Source: an uncultured Oscillibacter sp. | GTDB taxonomy: Bacteria > Bacillota > Clostridia > Oscillospirales > Oscillospiraceae | Direction: 5' to 3' | NCBI RefSeq assembly: GCF_910579365.1 | Contig: NZ_CAJTUX010000018.1 | Span: 1-41,452 of the forward strand | Length of the DNA: 41,452 nucleotides | Shown: piece by piece, positions 23,716 to 31,582 of the stretch | Numbering within the stretch: the stretch's first letter is position 1 | How the letters are laid out: each line of letters begins with the position of its first letter | Notes under the pieces: generated by a model | Databases searched by the model: none | Told to the model about the DNA's origin: nothing | Seen by the model: only the letters and a program-made list of their open reading frames with translations | Position numbers and translations under genes: made by a program

Positions 23716-24840
23716 TCACTCCTCTTGAATTTGGTCCAGAAGTTCCCCGATGATCTGGTTGGACACCAGGAAGCCCCGGGGGGTCAGCCGCCAGCGGCCC
23801 TGCTCCCGAAGGGCGTAGCCCGCTGCGGCGCACCGGGTCAAAAAGGGCGCGAAGGGGGCGAAGGGGCGGCAAAAGCGCGCCTCCCACTCCGCCGCCTCCA
23901 GCCCGCGGACGGTGCGGAGGGACAGCATCAGCCATTCCGCCGCCCGGTCCTTGGGGGTCATGGCCTGGGACTCGGACAGGGACGGCGCGCCGCGGAGGAA
24001 GGACGTGAGGTCCCGCTCCCAGGCGTACCGGCGGCCCCGAAAATCCGAGTGGGCCCCGGGGCCAAAGCCGGCGTACTCCCCCAGGGTCCAGTACTTGAGG
24101 TTGTGCCGGGACTCCCGTCCGGGGCGGGCGAAGTTGGAAATTTCATACTGCCGCCAGCCCCAGCCCTCCAGAAAGTCCGCGGTCTCCAGGTACATGTCCG
24201 CCTGGACCTCGTCCCCCGGCAGGGTATCCCGGCGGGCGTAAAGGGGCGTGCCCGGCTCGGCCTTGAGCCCGTAACAGGACAGATGCTCCGGACCAAGCTC
24301 CGCGGCGGCGGCGAGATTATCCCGCCAGCGGGGAAGGTCCTGCCCCGGCAGGCCGTAGATGAGGTCCAGGGAGAGGTTTTCAAAACCCGCCTGCCGGGCC
24401 GCCTCCACGGCGGAACGGACCTGGGTCATGGTGTGGACCCGGCCGATGGCCCGCAGTTCCCCGTCGGCGGCAGACTGCATGCCCAGGGAGATGCGGCTGA
24501 ACCCCGCCCGCCGGAGGGCGGAGAGGGCCCCCGGGTCCCCGGCGGAGTCGGGGTTTGCCTCGAAGGTGATCTCCGCCTCCGGGGCCAGGGGACAGGCGGC
24601 GGAGACCGCCTCCAGCAGGACCGTCAGGCGGCGGGGGCCCAGATAGCTGGGGGTGCCGCCGCCGAAGTAGACGGTGTCCGCCTCATAGCCGGAGAAGTCC
24701 GCCTCCGCCAGCTGGGCGCGGAGGGCCGAGACATAGGCGTCCATATCCCCCTCCCGGCGGGGGAGGGAGTAAAAATCGCAGTAGACGCATTTTTGCTTGC
24801 AGAAGGGGACGTGGATGTAAATGCCCAGAGGTTTGCTCAT
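23716..24840 (-). CDS. hemW: Radical SAM heme chaperone HemW
   Basis: A 374-residue HemW (formerly annotated as oxygen-independent coproporphyrinogen oxidase). The N-terminus IYIHVPFCKQKCVYCDF carries the radical-SAM CxxxCxxC with Cys14, 18 and 21, followed by VYFGGGTPSYL. The third cysteine is followed by Asp rather than the extra Cys found in true HemN, which supports HemW. The C-terminal HemN domain is present. AAGGAG lies seven bases before the ATG at 24840. It binds heme and delivers it to respiratory enzymes in studied cases. Confidence 0.93.
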   Translation of the reverse strand: MSKPLGIYIHVPFCKQKCVYCDFYSLPRREGDMDAYVSALRAQLAEADFSGYEADTVYFGGGTPSYLGPRRLTVLLEAVSAACPLAPEAEITFEANPDSAGDPGALSALRRAGFSRISLGMQSAADGELRAIGRVHTMTQVRSAVEAARQAGFENLSLDLIYGLPGQDLPRWRDNLAAAAELGPEHLSCYGLKAEPGTPLYARRDTLPGDEVQADMYLETADFLEGWGWRQYEISNFARPGRESRHNLKYWTLGEYAGFGPGAHSDFRGRRYAWERDLTSFLRGAPSLSESQAMTPKDRAAEWLMLSLRTVRGLEAAEWEARFCRPFAPFAPFLTRCAAAGYALREQGRWRLTPRGFLVSNQIIGELLDQIQEE

Positions 24841-25159
24841 AAAAGGGCTCCTTTTCTGAAAAACGCCGGTGTTCAGGAAGCTCCTCTGCCCAGCTTCCAT
24901 TCCCAATGTTCAAAAGTCGGCTCGGCTTGACGGGAGGGGGCAAAACAGCGCCGGATATACTGGGCGGCCCGCCGTTCACAGGATTGGAATTGGCAGCGCT
25001 TCCATCTTCGCCGGTTCCTCTTGCTTCATAATGTCATCCATTATACCACGCATCTCCGCCTCCGGCAAGAACATCAGGCTCCCGGCACAGGCGGGGAATA
25101 TTTCCGGCTCTGCGGGCAACACTATTTGGGAAATCCAGAACGAAACGAGGAAGTTTTCC
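24841..25159. other. Intergenic region between hemW and spoVAC
   Basis: These 319 bases separate divergent genes. They hold a predicted hemW promoter (25040-25068) and the GAGG ribosome site of spoVAC. I found no coding frame with a ribosome site. CATTATA at 25039-25045 matches a SigG-type -10 (CATNNTA) for spoVAC but no matching -35 is present. Confidence 0.6.
25040..25068 (-). promoter_or_regulatory. SigA promoter upstream of hemW
   Basis: Minus-strand -35 TTGCCG (25063-25068), 17-bp spacer, -10 TATAAT (25040-25045), giving a leader of about 190 nt before hemW. Confidence 0.6.
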
Positions 25160-25600
25160 ATGGACATGTCTCCCAAGGAGTATCAGGCTTATGTGAAGCA
25201 GAAGGCCAAAAAGTCGCCCATCGTCAAGGATGTGGTCCTGGCCTTTGCCGTCGGCGGGGCCATCTGCGTACTGGGCCAGGCCATCACCAACGGGTGGGCC
25301 GCGGCGGGACTGAACAAGGAGGAGGCGGGCACCGCCGCCTCCTGTACGCTGGTGTTCCTCTCCGCCCTGTTGACGGGACTGAATCTCTACGGCAAGATCG
25401 CCCGCTACGGCGGCGCGGGGACGCTGGTGCCCATCACCGGCTTTGCCAACGCCGTGGTGTCCCCGGCCATTGACTTCAAGAGCGAGGGCTTCGTCACCGG
25501 CATGGCGGCGAAGATGTTCACCGTGGCGGGGCCGGTGATTGTCTTCGGCACCGTGGCCTCGGTGCTCTACGGCATCATTCTGAAGCTGTTCCGCCTTTGA
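25160..25600 (+). CDS. spoVAC: Stage V sporulation protein AC
   Basis: A 146-residue SpoVAC. It has the family N-terminus YVKQKAKKSPIVKDV and about four membrane helices with LGQAITNGWAAAGL, ARYGGAGTLVPITGFANAVVSPAIDFKSEG and the final hydrophobic helix. SpoVAC forms a mechanosensitive channel in the inner spore membrane for dipicolinic acid uptake and release. The ATG at 25160 has GAGG nine bases upstream. The usual partners spoVAD and spoVAE do not follow, which is unusual. Confidence 0.92.
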   Translation: MDMSPKEYQAYVKQKAKKSPIVKDVVLAFAVGGAICVLGQAITNGWAAAGLNKEEAGTAASCTLVFLSALLTGLNLYGKIARYGGAGTLVPITGFANAVVSPAIDFKSEGFVTGMAAKMFTVAGPVIVFGTVASVLYGIILKLFRL

Positions 25601-25606
25601 GGAAAA

Positions 25607-25635
25607 CCGCCCGCGCCGGTATCCGGCGCGGGCGG
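25607..25635. terminator. Bidirectional terminator between spoVAC and the PilZ gene
   Basis: A perfect 13-bp GC-only stem (25607-25619 with 25623-25635) with a TAT loop, flanked by AAAA on the left and GTTATTT on the right; it serves both convergent genes. Confidence 0.75.
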
Positions 25636-25640
25636 CGTGG

Positions 25641-26348
25641 TTATTTGGAGGTGCTCCGCCTCTTCCGCTGGGCGGTAAAAATGTTCTCTGTAATCTTGTC
25701 CTGGTCGGCCTCGTTCAGCTCCAGGAACTGGCAGCCGTACTCCGTGGGGCCATCCTCCTTTTCGATGACCCGCAGCACCTGGCAGTACATGACGGAAGGG
25801 CCCCGGTCCTCCAGCAGCTTCACGGTGAGGAGGAGCTTGTCTCCCTCCCAGTACTGCTGCGTCGAGGCAATGCGGGCTCCGCCCACGCTGATGTTCAGCA
25901 GGCGGCAGGGGTGCTCGCCGGCGTTCCGGCCGCTGAATTTGGTGACGTTGGCCTCCAGGTTTGTGTCCAGGCGGAAGAAGGCCCGGTCGTTTCCCACCCG
26001 GACGACACTGAGCTGCGACACCAGCCAGATGTGCTTGGGCTGGGGGGTGATGACGCCCTCCATATACACAGCCTTCCGCTGGCGGTCATGATAGCCCCGG
26101 ATGTGGACGTAAAGGGGCTGTATCTCCGACTGGTCCTTCAGTATGGGGTTATCGATCTCGGAGCACTGATGCAGCTCCGCCATGGTTCTTCGGGGATACA
26201 TCAGCTTGGCTACAAAGAGAATCTGTCCGTCTATAGTGGTCACTTCCACCCGCATATGGGAGTAGATAGACACGTCGTCCTCCGGGACGGCGGGAGCGGG
26301 GGGCTTGTTCCCGGCGGGCTGCTTTTTAAAGATATCAAACAGTGCCAC
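25641..26348 (-). CDS. PilZ-domain protein, flagellar-brake (YcgR-like) architecture
   Basis: A 235-residue protein. An N-terminal YcgR-type domain (about 28-115) is followed by a C-terminal PilZ domain. Its c-di-GMP-binding residues are intact: RAFFR (Arg122, Arg126, the RxxxR motif) and NISVGG (Asn152, Ser154, Gly157, the NxSxxG motif). It is therefore expected to bind cyclic di-GMP and regulate motility or surface behaviour. The GTG at 26348 is the start because AAAGGAG lies upstream of it; no ATG fits. No flagellar gene is nearby. Confidence 0.87.
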   Translation of the reverse strand: MALFDIFKKQPAGNKPPAPAVPEDDVSIYSHMRVEVTTIDGQILFVAKLMYPRRTMAELHQCSEIDNPILKDQSEIQPLYVHIRGYHDRQRKAVYMEGVITPQPKHIWLVSQLSVVRVGNDRAFFRLDTNLEANVTKFSGRNAGEHPCRLLNISVGGARIASTQQYWEGDKLLLTVKLLEDRGPSVMYCQVLRVIEKEDGPTEYGCQFLELNEADQDKITENIFTAQRKRRSTSK

Positions 26349-26384
26349 GATGCGTTTCTCCTTTGACGTTGGAATGTCACATCC

Positions 26385-26413
26385 ATTATAGCCCAGGGAG
26401 GAACGGAAGGCAA
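26385..26413 (-). promoter_or_regulatory. SigA promoter of the PilZ gene
   Basis: Minus-strand -35 TTGCCT (26408-26413), 17-bp spacer, -10 TATAAT (26385-26390), about 37 nt before the GTG start. Confidence 0.7.
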
Positions 26414-26528
26414 GGGGTATTTCGCCGGGGGGCGTCCGGCTCTGGCCCTGCGCCGCGGAGCCGCACAGGCCGCCTTTGCATGGCCCAAATCTCCGAAGGG
26501 GACGTTCCGGTCCCCCGGAATACCGCAA

Positions 26529-26556
26529 GGGCGGAGGAACCGTGGTCCCTCCGCCC
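26529..26556 (-). terminator. Hairpin after the DUF4358 lipoprotein
   Basis: GGGCGGAGG (26529-26537) pairs with CCTCCGCCC (26548-26556), with three further inner pairs, starting six bases after the lipoprotein stop codon. The tail is poor in T. Confidence 0.5.
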
Positions 26557-26562
26557 CGGGAG

Positions 26563-27222
26563 TCACTGGAACAGCTGGTTAAAGCGGTCCGCCGCCGCCG
26601 CGGCTTCGTCGCCCACCGCCAGCATGACGTAATTTCCGCTGCTGACAATGTGGGAATTGGTCTCCCAGCCCTCGATCGTCGCGGGATACCAGGCTCCGCC
26701 GGGGCTCGTGCCGTCTCCCACCTGGTAGTCAATCCGGGCCTGGAAGATGTCCTTCACCGCCTGGACGTCCTCCGCGTTTTCCACCTCTACCAGGGCGATC
26801 TCGCCTACGGCGGCGGAGATGGCGGCGGTGTAGACGCCGCACTGCTTGGTGGAAATCTCCGACAGGCCGGGGTAGTAGCTGTCCAGCAGCTCCGTCATGG
26901 TCTCGTCCTCCGTCAGGCTCATCAGCTCGGGCCACGTGTACTCCTGCCGGAGGGTGTTGTAGAATTCGGCGAGGTCGGCTCCCTCCTGGGACTCGCTTTC
27001 CGCAGGGGCGCCGGGCTCATTGGGGCAGTTCTCCCCAGGCGCGCTGGTGGAGGGGGCGTTCGGTTCCCCCTCCTCGGCAGGGGCGGTTTCCCCGTCCTCG
27101 GGAGTGCTGACCTCCGGGGCGCCGGGGGCGCCGTCCTGGGCGGGGGCGTCCTTGCCGCCGCAGGCGGCCAGGGACAGGGTCAGAGTCAGCGCCAGAATCA
27201 GCGCGAGAAGTTTCGTTTTCAT
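26563..27222 (-). CDS. DUF4358 domain lipoprotein
   Basis: A 219-residue lipoprotein. The signal peptide MKTKLLALILALTLTLSLAA ends in lipobox LAAC (Cys21), followed by a disordered Ala/Pro/Glu-rich linker to about residue 85. The C-terminal domain of about 130 residues has the DUF4358 pattern (WPELMSL, YYPGLSEI, AVGEIALVEVENAEDVQAV). It is probably anchored on the outer face of the membrane. AAGGAG lies seven bases before the ATG. The function of the domain is unknown. Confidence 0.87.
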   Translation of the reverse strand: MKTKLLALILALTLTLSLAACGGKDAPAQDGAPGAPEVSTPEDGETAPAEEGEPNAPSTSAPGENCPNEPGAPAESESQEGADLAEFYNTLRQEYTWPELMSLTEDETMTELLDSYYPGLSEISTKQCGVYTAAISAAVGEIALVEVENAEDVQAVKDIFQARIDYQVGDGTSPGGAWYPATIEGWETNSHIVSSGNYVMLAVGDEAAAAADRFNQLFQ

Positions 27223-27287
27223 ACATAGTCTCCTTGTGTTGTAATCGTCTTGTGAATGGCTTCTGAGAGTATGACGGCGGCGGGAGC

Positions 27288-27328
27288 AAAAAAGTTCCCG
27301 CCCGGCGAAAAAATTTTCACCGGGCGGG
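27288..27328 (-). terminator. Intrinsic terminator of the ATP-grasp gene
   Basis: A 9-bp GC stem (27297-27305 with 27320-27328) extended inward by GAAAA/TTTTC after one mismatch, followed on the minus strand by a T run (27288-27293). Confidence 0.85.
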
Positions 27329-27342
27329 AGAACCCAATTTCT

Positions 27343-28539
27343 TCAGGACTCTTCCAGCTGGAAGGCGGACTGGACGAAGGCGTCCACCTCCTCCAGGGTG
27401 TCAAAACAGGCGATGGCCACCTGGTTGCCCATGGTGCCGGCCAGGGCGTCGGGCATCCGGGTGAAGAGCCGGGCGTGATTGCCGCACCGGGCCTCCAGCT
27501 GGGGCAGGGAGAGCACATAGCGGTTCTCGTCCCGCCGCCCGGCGTAGACGCAGTAGCTGTGGGGACCGTCGTAATGGTGGCGCAGCCCGTCAAAGGCCAC
27601 CATGTCCGCCCAGATCTGGTAGACGTCCACGCTCTGGCCGAAGTTCAGCATGTCGGGGGTATAGCCTCCGGCGGGACGCATGTTCACCTCCAGGGCCACG
27701 ATGTCCCCCACCCGGCCAAGGCCCGGCTTGTCCGCCGTCAGGCGGAAGAACTCCAGGTGGAAAAAGCGGCTGGCCGCGCCGAAGGCCTTCAGCGTGGCCC
27801 TGCCGGCGGCCTCCACGTCGGCAGGGACCTCCTTATCCACATAGTAATACGTCGGCACGCCCTCGTTCACCATGTCCATAATGGAATTCCGGGTGATGTG
27901 GCTGGCGGCGAAGAGCACCTCGCCCCGGGAATCGCACACGCCGTCATAGGTGGTGACGGAGCCGGAGACGTACTCCTCCATCAGGTACTGCACCGGCGGC
28001 GGGTCTCGGAAGAACTGCCGCATGTCCTCGTCGTTCTTGAGCTTCCAGGTGGCGATGGCCCCCACGCCGTTGTCCGGCTTGACGATGATGGGATAGCCCA
28101 CCTCGCCGGCGAAGGCCAGGCCCGTCTCCAGGTCCGTCACCGGCGCGTACCGGGCGCAGGGGAGGCCGGCTTTTTTATAGAAGGCCTTCATGGCCATCTT
28201 GCTCTTGTACTTTTCGATCTCATGGGCCTTGAGCCCGGTGGTGATGTTGAAGTCCGTCCGCAGCCGGGCGTCCAGCTCCAGCCAGTATTCATTGTTGCTC
28301 TCCACCCAGTCGATTTTGCCGTACTGCCCGGTGAAGTAGCCCAGGGCCCGAAGAACCTGATCGTAGTCCTCTAGACTGTCCACCCGGTAGTACTCGCTCA
28401 GGGCCTTTTTCAAATCGGGGTGGAGCCCGTCATAGGGCGCGTCGCCCACGCCCAGGACGTTGACGCCGTTCTCCCGCAGGCGGATGCAGAACCAGCGGTA
28501 GGCCTCCGGGAAGTTGGGGGAGATGAAGACAAAGTTCAT
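27343..28539 (-). CDS. ATP-grasp carboxylate ligase, substrate unknown
   Basis: A 398-residue ATP-grasp enzyme. The N-terminal pre-ATP-grasp domain (FVFISPNFPEAYRWFCIRL) is followed by the central domain with KSKMAMKAFYKKAGLPCARY and the nucleotide-binding VGYPIIVKPDNGVGA. The metal-binding ALEVNMRPAGGYTPDM matches the ExNxR-type motif near residue 290. Such enzymes join a carboxylate to an amine or thiol through an acyl phosphate. It resembles the stand-alone biotin-carboxylase-like ligases of unknown product. GGAGG precedes the ATG. No partner synthase lies nearby. Confidence 0.85.
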   Translation of the reverse strand: MNFVFISPNFPEAYRWFCIRLRENGVNVLGVGDAPYDGLHPDLKKALSEYYRVDSLEDYDQVLRALGYFTGQYGKIDWVESNNEYWLELDARLRTDFNITTGLKAHEIEKYKSKMAMKAFYKKAGLPCARYAPVTDLETGLAFAGEVGYPIIVKPDNGVGAIATWKLKNDEDMRQFFRDPPPVQYLMEEYVSGSVTTYDGVCDSRGEVLFAASHITRNSIMDMVNEGVPTYYYVDKEVPADVEAAGRATLKAFGAASRFFHLEFFRLTADKPGLGRVGDIVALEVNMRPAGGYTPDMLNFGQSVDVYQIWADMVAFDGLRHHYDGPHSYCVYAGRRDENRYVLSLPQLEARCGNHARLFTRMPDALAGTMGNQVAIACFDTLEEVDAFVQSAFQLEES

Positions 28540-28629
28540 AGGGAGATTCCTCCTTCTATTTCTTGCGGACGATGAGTCCGGATGGCTGGAACGGGAATTG
28601 TTTAGCGCTTTATAGCTTTATAGCATTGA

Positions 28630-28658
28630 ATTATAGTCCCTTCGCGGGAAAAAAGCAA
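28630..28658 (-). promoter_or_regulatory. SigA promoter of the ATP-grasp gene
   Basis: Minus-strand -35 TTGCTT (28653-28658), 17-bp spacer, -10 TATAAT (28630-28635), about 90 nt upstream of the start. The remaining leader contains repeated CTATAAAG motifs (28607-28624) of unknown meaning. Confidence 0.68.
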
Positions 28659-28729
28659 GAGGGGAAATCAAGGGCGGTCCCGCCGGGCATGCGCAAGGGC
28701 CCCCTATGCCCGTCCGGGTCGGGACGCCA

Positions 28730-28760
28730 AAACCGGGGGAGGCTTGCGCCTCCCCGGTTT
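28730..28760. terminator. Terminator after the PEBP gene
   Basis: A 12-bp stem with one bulged G (about 28730-28743 with 28748-28760) and a TTGC loop, starting just after the PEBP stop codon, with TTTT on the minus strand at the stem base. Confidence 0.65.
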
Positions 28761-28762
28761 CC

Positions 28763-29224
28763 TCAGCCATATTCTGCCGTCAGGCAGCCTTTTTGCAGGA
28801 TGTGTCCCTCCGCCGCCTTCAGGAAGTGCTTCTTCCGGGCGTTGGAGCTCAGGCCCAGGACGCAGTCCAGGGTGTAAACCGTCAGCCGGTAGCGGTGACG
28901 GGACCAGGGGGGCGGCTTGGGCCCCGCGTAGCGGTGAATGCCGTAGGCCATGCCCTGGGCCGCCCCGCACTCCAGCCGCTCGTACTTGGGCAGACCGCCG
29001 GGGATGACCTCCCGGGCGGGAAAGTTCCACATTATCCAATGGGTGAAGCCCTTGAGAGGGTGGCTCAGGTCCTCCAGTGTGACGGCCAGGGTCCTGGCCC
29101 GGGGGGACAGATTCTCCAGCACGATCTCGGGGGACAGGTCCTTCCCCCGGCCGGTGTTGTCCCGGGGGAAGAAGCCGCCGTCCGACAGGCCGGGGCAGTG
29201 GAAGCGCAGAATCTCAATCTCCAT
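28763..29224 (-). CDS. YbhB/YbcL-type PEBP-family protein
   Basis: A 153-residue phosphatidylethanolamine-binding-protein family member. Landmarks are FFPRDNTGRGKDLSPEIVLENL, LEDLSHPLKGFTHWIMWNFP and the YAGPKPP segment that forms the ligand pocket. The bacterial branch has no firmly known function; eukaryotic relatives inhibit Raf kinase, which is not relevant here. It starts seven bases after the NCS2 permease ends, with only a weak GAGAA ribosome site, so it is the second gene of that operon. Confidence 0.9.
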   Translation of the reverse strand: MEIEILRFHCPGLSDGGFFPRDNTGRGKDLSPEIVLENLSPRARTLAVTLEDLSHPLKGFTHWIMWNFPAREVIPGGLPKYERLECGAAQGMAYGIHRYAGPKPPPWSRHRYRLTVYTLDCVLGLSSNARKKHFLKAAEGHILQKGCLTAEYG

Positions 29225-29231
29225 AACGTTC

Positions 29232-30587
29232 TCAGTTCTTTTCTTTGGGCAGGATCAGGTTCAGCAGCACCGCCATCAGCGTGGCGATGACCACGGGGGA
29301 CTTGCCGAAAATCATGGTGAAGCCGTCGGGGAACTGGCTCAGGGCCCCGCTGGCCTGGGAGACGCCCACGCCCAGGGCGGCGGAGAGTCCCACGATGGTG
29401 GTGTTCCGGGCCGTCAGGTTCTGGGAGGCGATGAGCTTCATGCCGGTCATGGCGATGGTGGAAAAGACGGTGATGGTGGCCCCGCCCAGGACGCACTGGG
29501 GGATGGTGGTCAGCACGGCGGCGAACTTGGGGGACAGGCCCGCCAGCAGCAAAAAGCCGCCGGTGAGGGCAAAGACGATGCGGTTGACCACCTTGTTGGT
29601 GGTGACGATGCCCACGTTCTGGGAGTAGGTGGCCGTGGGCAGGCCGCCGAAGAAGGCCGTGAGGATGTTGCTGGCGCCGTAGGCGATGATGCCGCCCTGG
29701 AGCTCCTGATCCGTGGGGTCCCGGTCCAGGCCGCCCACGGTGGTGGCGGTGAAGTCGCCGATGGCCTGAATGGAGTTGATGGCGAAGAGCAGCCCGATGG
29801 CCACGCAGGAGGGGAGGTCGAAGGTGACGCCGAAGTGCATCACCCGGGGCAGGGAAAACCAGGCGGCGGAGCCCACCTCGGCGAAGGAGACCATGCCGAA
29901 GAACATGGAGATCACATAGCCGCAGAGCATGCCGATGAGGATGGAGGCCAGCTTGCAGATGCCCTTGCCGTGGTTGTTCAGCAGCATGACGATGGCCAGG
30001 GTGAGAATGGCCACCAGCCAGTTCTGCCAGGAGCCGTAAACCAAAGCCTCCGTCTGCCCCTTGGTCTCCACCACCAGCTGATATGTATTGGCCGTGCCGC
30101 CGGCCATGTAGTTAATGGCCGTGGGATAGAGGGAGAGGCCGATGGTGAAAACCACCGTGCCGGTGATCACCGGGGGGAAGAGCAGGCGAATCTTCTTCAC
30201 GAACACCCCCACGATCATGGCGACAATGCCGCCCACGATCATGGCCCCGGCGATGGCCCCCACGCCGCCGCCGGTGGAGGCGATGGCCTGCATGCTGGGA
30301 ACATAGGCGAAGCTGACGCCCATGATGACCGGCAGGCCGGAGCCGAAATACTTGTTCACAGGGTAGAGCTGGATAATGGTGCACACGGCGGACATGACCA
30401 GAGAGGCCTGGATCAGAAGCACCCGGTCCGTTTGGCTCAGGCCGATGGCCCCGGCGATGATGATGGGCGGCGTGACGCAGCCCACAATCATGGCGACCAG
30501 ATGCTGGAGGGACAAGGAGACGGCGGAGCCCAGCGGGGGAATGCCTCGAATCTGGAACAGCGTCTGCTGGTCAGAGGGGGTTCTCAT
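29232..30587 (-). CDS. NCS2-family xanthine/uracil permease
   Basis: A 451-residue nucleobase:cation symporter of the NCS2 (NAT) family with about fourteen membrane spans. Conserved parts include QHLVAMIVGCVTPP in helix 1, FPPVITGTVV, and the substrate-region FGGLPTATYSQNVGIV. The family signature around helices 8-10 groups with xanthine/urate-type carriers more than UraA, but the base is not certain. AAGGAG lies ten bases before the ATG. The leader is only about 60 nt and holds no purine riboswitch. Confidence 0.9.
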   Translation of the reverse strand: MRTPSDQQTLFQIRGIPPLGSAVSLSLQHLVAMIVGCVTPPIIIAGAIGLSQTDRVLLIQASLVMSAVCTIIQLYPVNKYFGSGLPVIMGVSFAYVPSMQAIASTGGGVGAIAGAMIVGGIVAMIVGVFVKKIRLLFPPVITGTVVFTIGLSLYPTAINYMAGGTANTYQLVVETKGQTEALVYGSWQNWLVAILTLAIVMLLNNHGKGICKLASILIGMLCGYVISMFFGMVSFAEVGSAAWFSLPRVMHFGVTFDLPSCVAIGLLFAINSIQAIGDFTATTVGGLDRDPTDQELQGGIIAYGASNILTAFFGGLPTATYSQNVGIVTTNKVVNRIVFALTGGFLLLAGLSPKFAAVLTTIPQCVLGGATITVFSTIAMTGMKLIASQNLTARNTTIVGLSAALGVGVSQASGALSQFPDGFTMIFGKSPVVIATLMAVLLNLILPKEKN

Positions 30588-30655
30588 AGCGGAGGTTCTC
30601 CTTCCTGTTTCTTTGTTCGTTTCTTGCGGCGGCCCTGAAAAGGTCCACCTTTTTT

Positions 30656-30684
30656 AGTTTACAGGAGCCGCGAAGGGATGTCAA
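30656..30684 (-). promoter_or_regulatory. SigA promoter of the NCS2 permease
   Basis: Minus-strand -35 TTGACA (30679-30684), 17-bp spacer, -10 TAAACT (30656-30661). It begins just downstream of the GerM-gene stop codon. A short AAAAGGT/ACCTTTT dyad lies in the initial transcribed region. Confidence 0.72.
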
Positions 30685-30694
30685 GGACAAAACT

Positions 30695-31582
30695 TTACTC
30701 CTCCAGCTCCGCCAGCGCCCCCAGGCTCCGGCGGAACTCGCCGTCCACCAGGAAGCGGACCTCCTCCACCGCCTCCAGAGAGGAAAGGGAATGCTCCAGC
30801 GCCCGGAGGGCGGTCTGGACCGCCTGCTCCTCCGCTCCCTCCAGCAGGGCGGAGGAGAGGTTCGCGTAGCAGATGTCCTCCTCCAGCCACACGGACTTCA
30901 CCTGAAAGCCCTCCGGCAGCGGGGAGAAGAGGTTCCGGCCCTCCGGCTTTTGCTCCAGGGCCCTGGCCACGGCGGAGACCTGGGTGTCGCCCTCATAGAG
31001 GTCCAGGGTCTGGGCGTCCGGGACCAGACGGCCCTCCTGGTCCAGGAAATAGAGGAGGACATCCACGGTGCTGACCACGTCCTCCCCCGGCGTCAGCAGC
31101 ACCTCCCGGATGTTCAGCACCTGCTGGTCCCGATAGGCCAGCTCCCGGCCCCGAACGGTGATCTGGACGGAGGACACCTCCGGCACCTGGGAGAGGGTCA
31201 TGGCGATGGCGCTGTCCGCCAGGGTCAGCGCCACGCCGGAAAGGCTCTCATAGGAAGGGGACAGGTCCACCTGGGCCCGATCCCCCGCGATGCGCAGGGA
31301 GAGCAGCGTGGTCCCGGCGGGGAGGGTGCTTTTCAGGGTCTCGTCGGCGGGGCCCTTCAAAAGCTCGTTTATCAGCGCCTCCGCCAGCCGGAGGGGCGTG
31401 CCGGTCTCCGCGTCGTATAAGTACACGGTCTCCGTGCGGAAGGGGGAGTCCCCGGCGGAATAGGTGAGGTCCGCCTCCTGGAAGTAGAGCTGATAGGCGG
31501 TCCGGGCCGGTTCCTCCCGCTGGCAGCCCGCCAGCAGAAGCGGCAGAAGCAGCAGCGGCAGCAGGCAGAGCCGGTGTCTCAC
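30695..31582 (-). CDS. GerM-domain lipoprotein
   Basis: A 295-residue lipoprotein with a signal peptide ending in LLLAGC (Cys20). Two GerM domains follow: about residues 48-140 (TVYLYD, LAEALINELLKGP, SPSYESL) and about 165-290 (VLLYFLDQEGRLV, AVARALEQKPEG, VKSVWLEEDICYANLS). GerM domains occur in spore-germination and cell-wall proteins and often accompany LpqB/two-component systems. The GTG at 31582 overlaps the kinase stop (GTGA) with GGAGG upstream, so the gene is coupled to the sensor kinase and may modulate it. Confidence 0.88.
   Translation of the reverse strand: MRHRLCLLPLLLLPLLLAGCQREEPARTAYQLYFQEADLTYSAGDSPFRTETVYLYDAETGTPLRLAEALINELLKGPADETLKSTLPAGTTLLSLRIAGDRAQVDLSPSYESLSGVALTLADSAIAMTLSQVPEVSSVQITVRGRELAYRDQQVLNIREVLLTPGEDVVSTVDVLLYFLDQEGRLVPDAQTLDLYEGDTQVSAVARALEQKPEGRNLFSPLPEGFQVKSVWLEEDICYANLSSALLEGAEEQAVQTALRALEHSLSSLEAVEEVRFLVDGEFRRSLGALAELEE

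Noticed and set aside
25039..25045. SigG -10 element for spoVAC
   Set aside because: CATTATA fits but no GNATA-type -35 is present 17-18 bases upstream; the same bases form the hemW -10 on the other strand.
30588..30655. Possible purine or xanthine riboswitch before the NCS2 permease
   Set aside because: The leader is only about 60 nt after the predicted start site and shows no three-way junction or expression-platform terminator.
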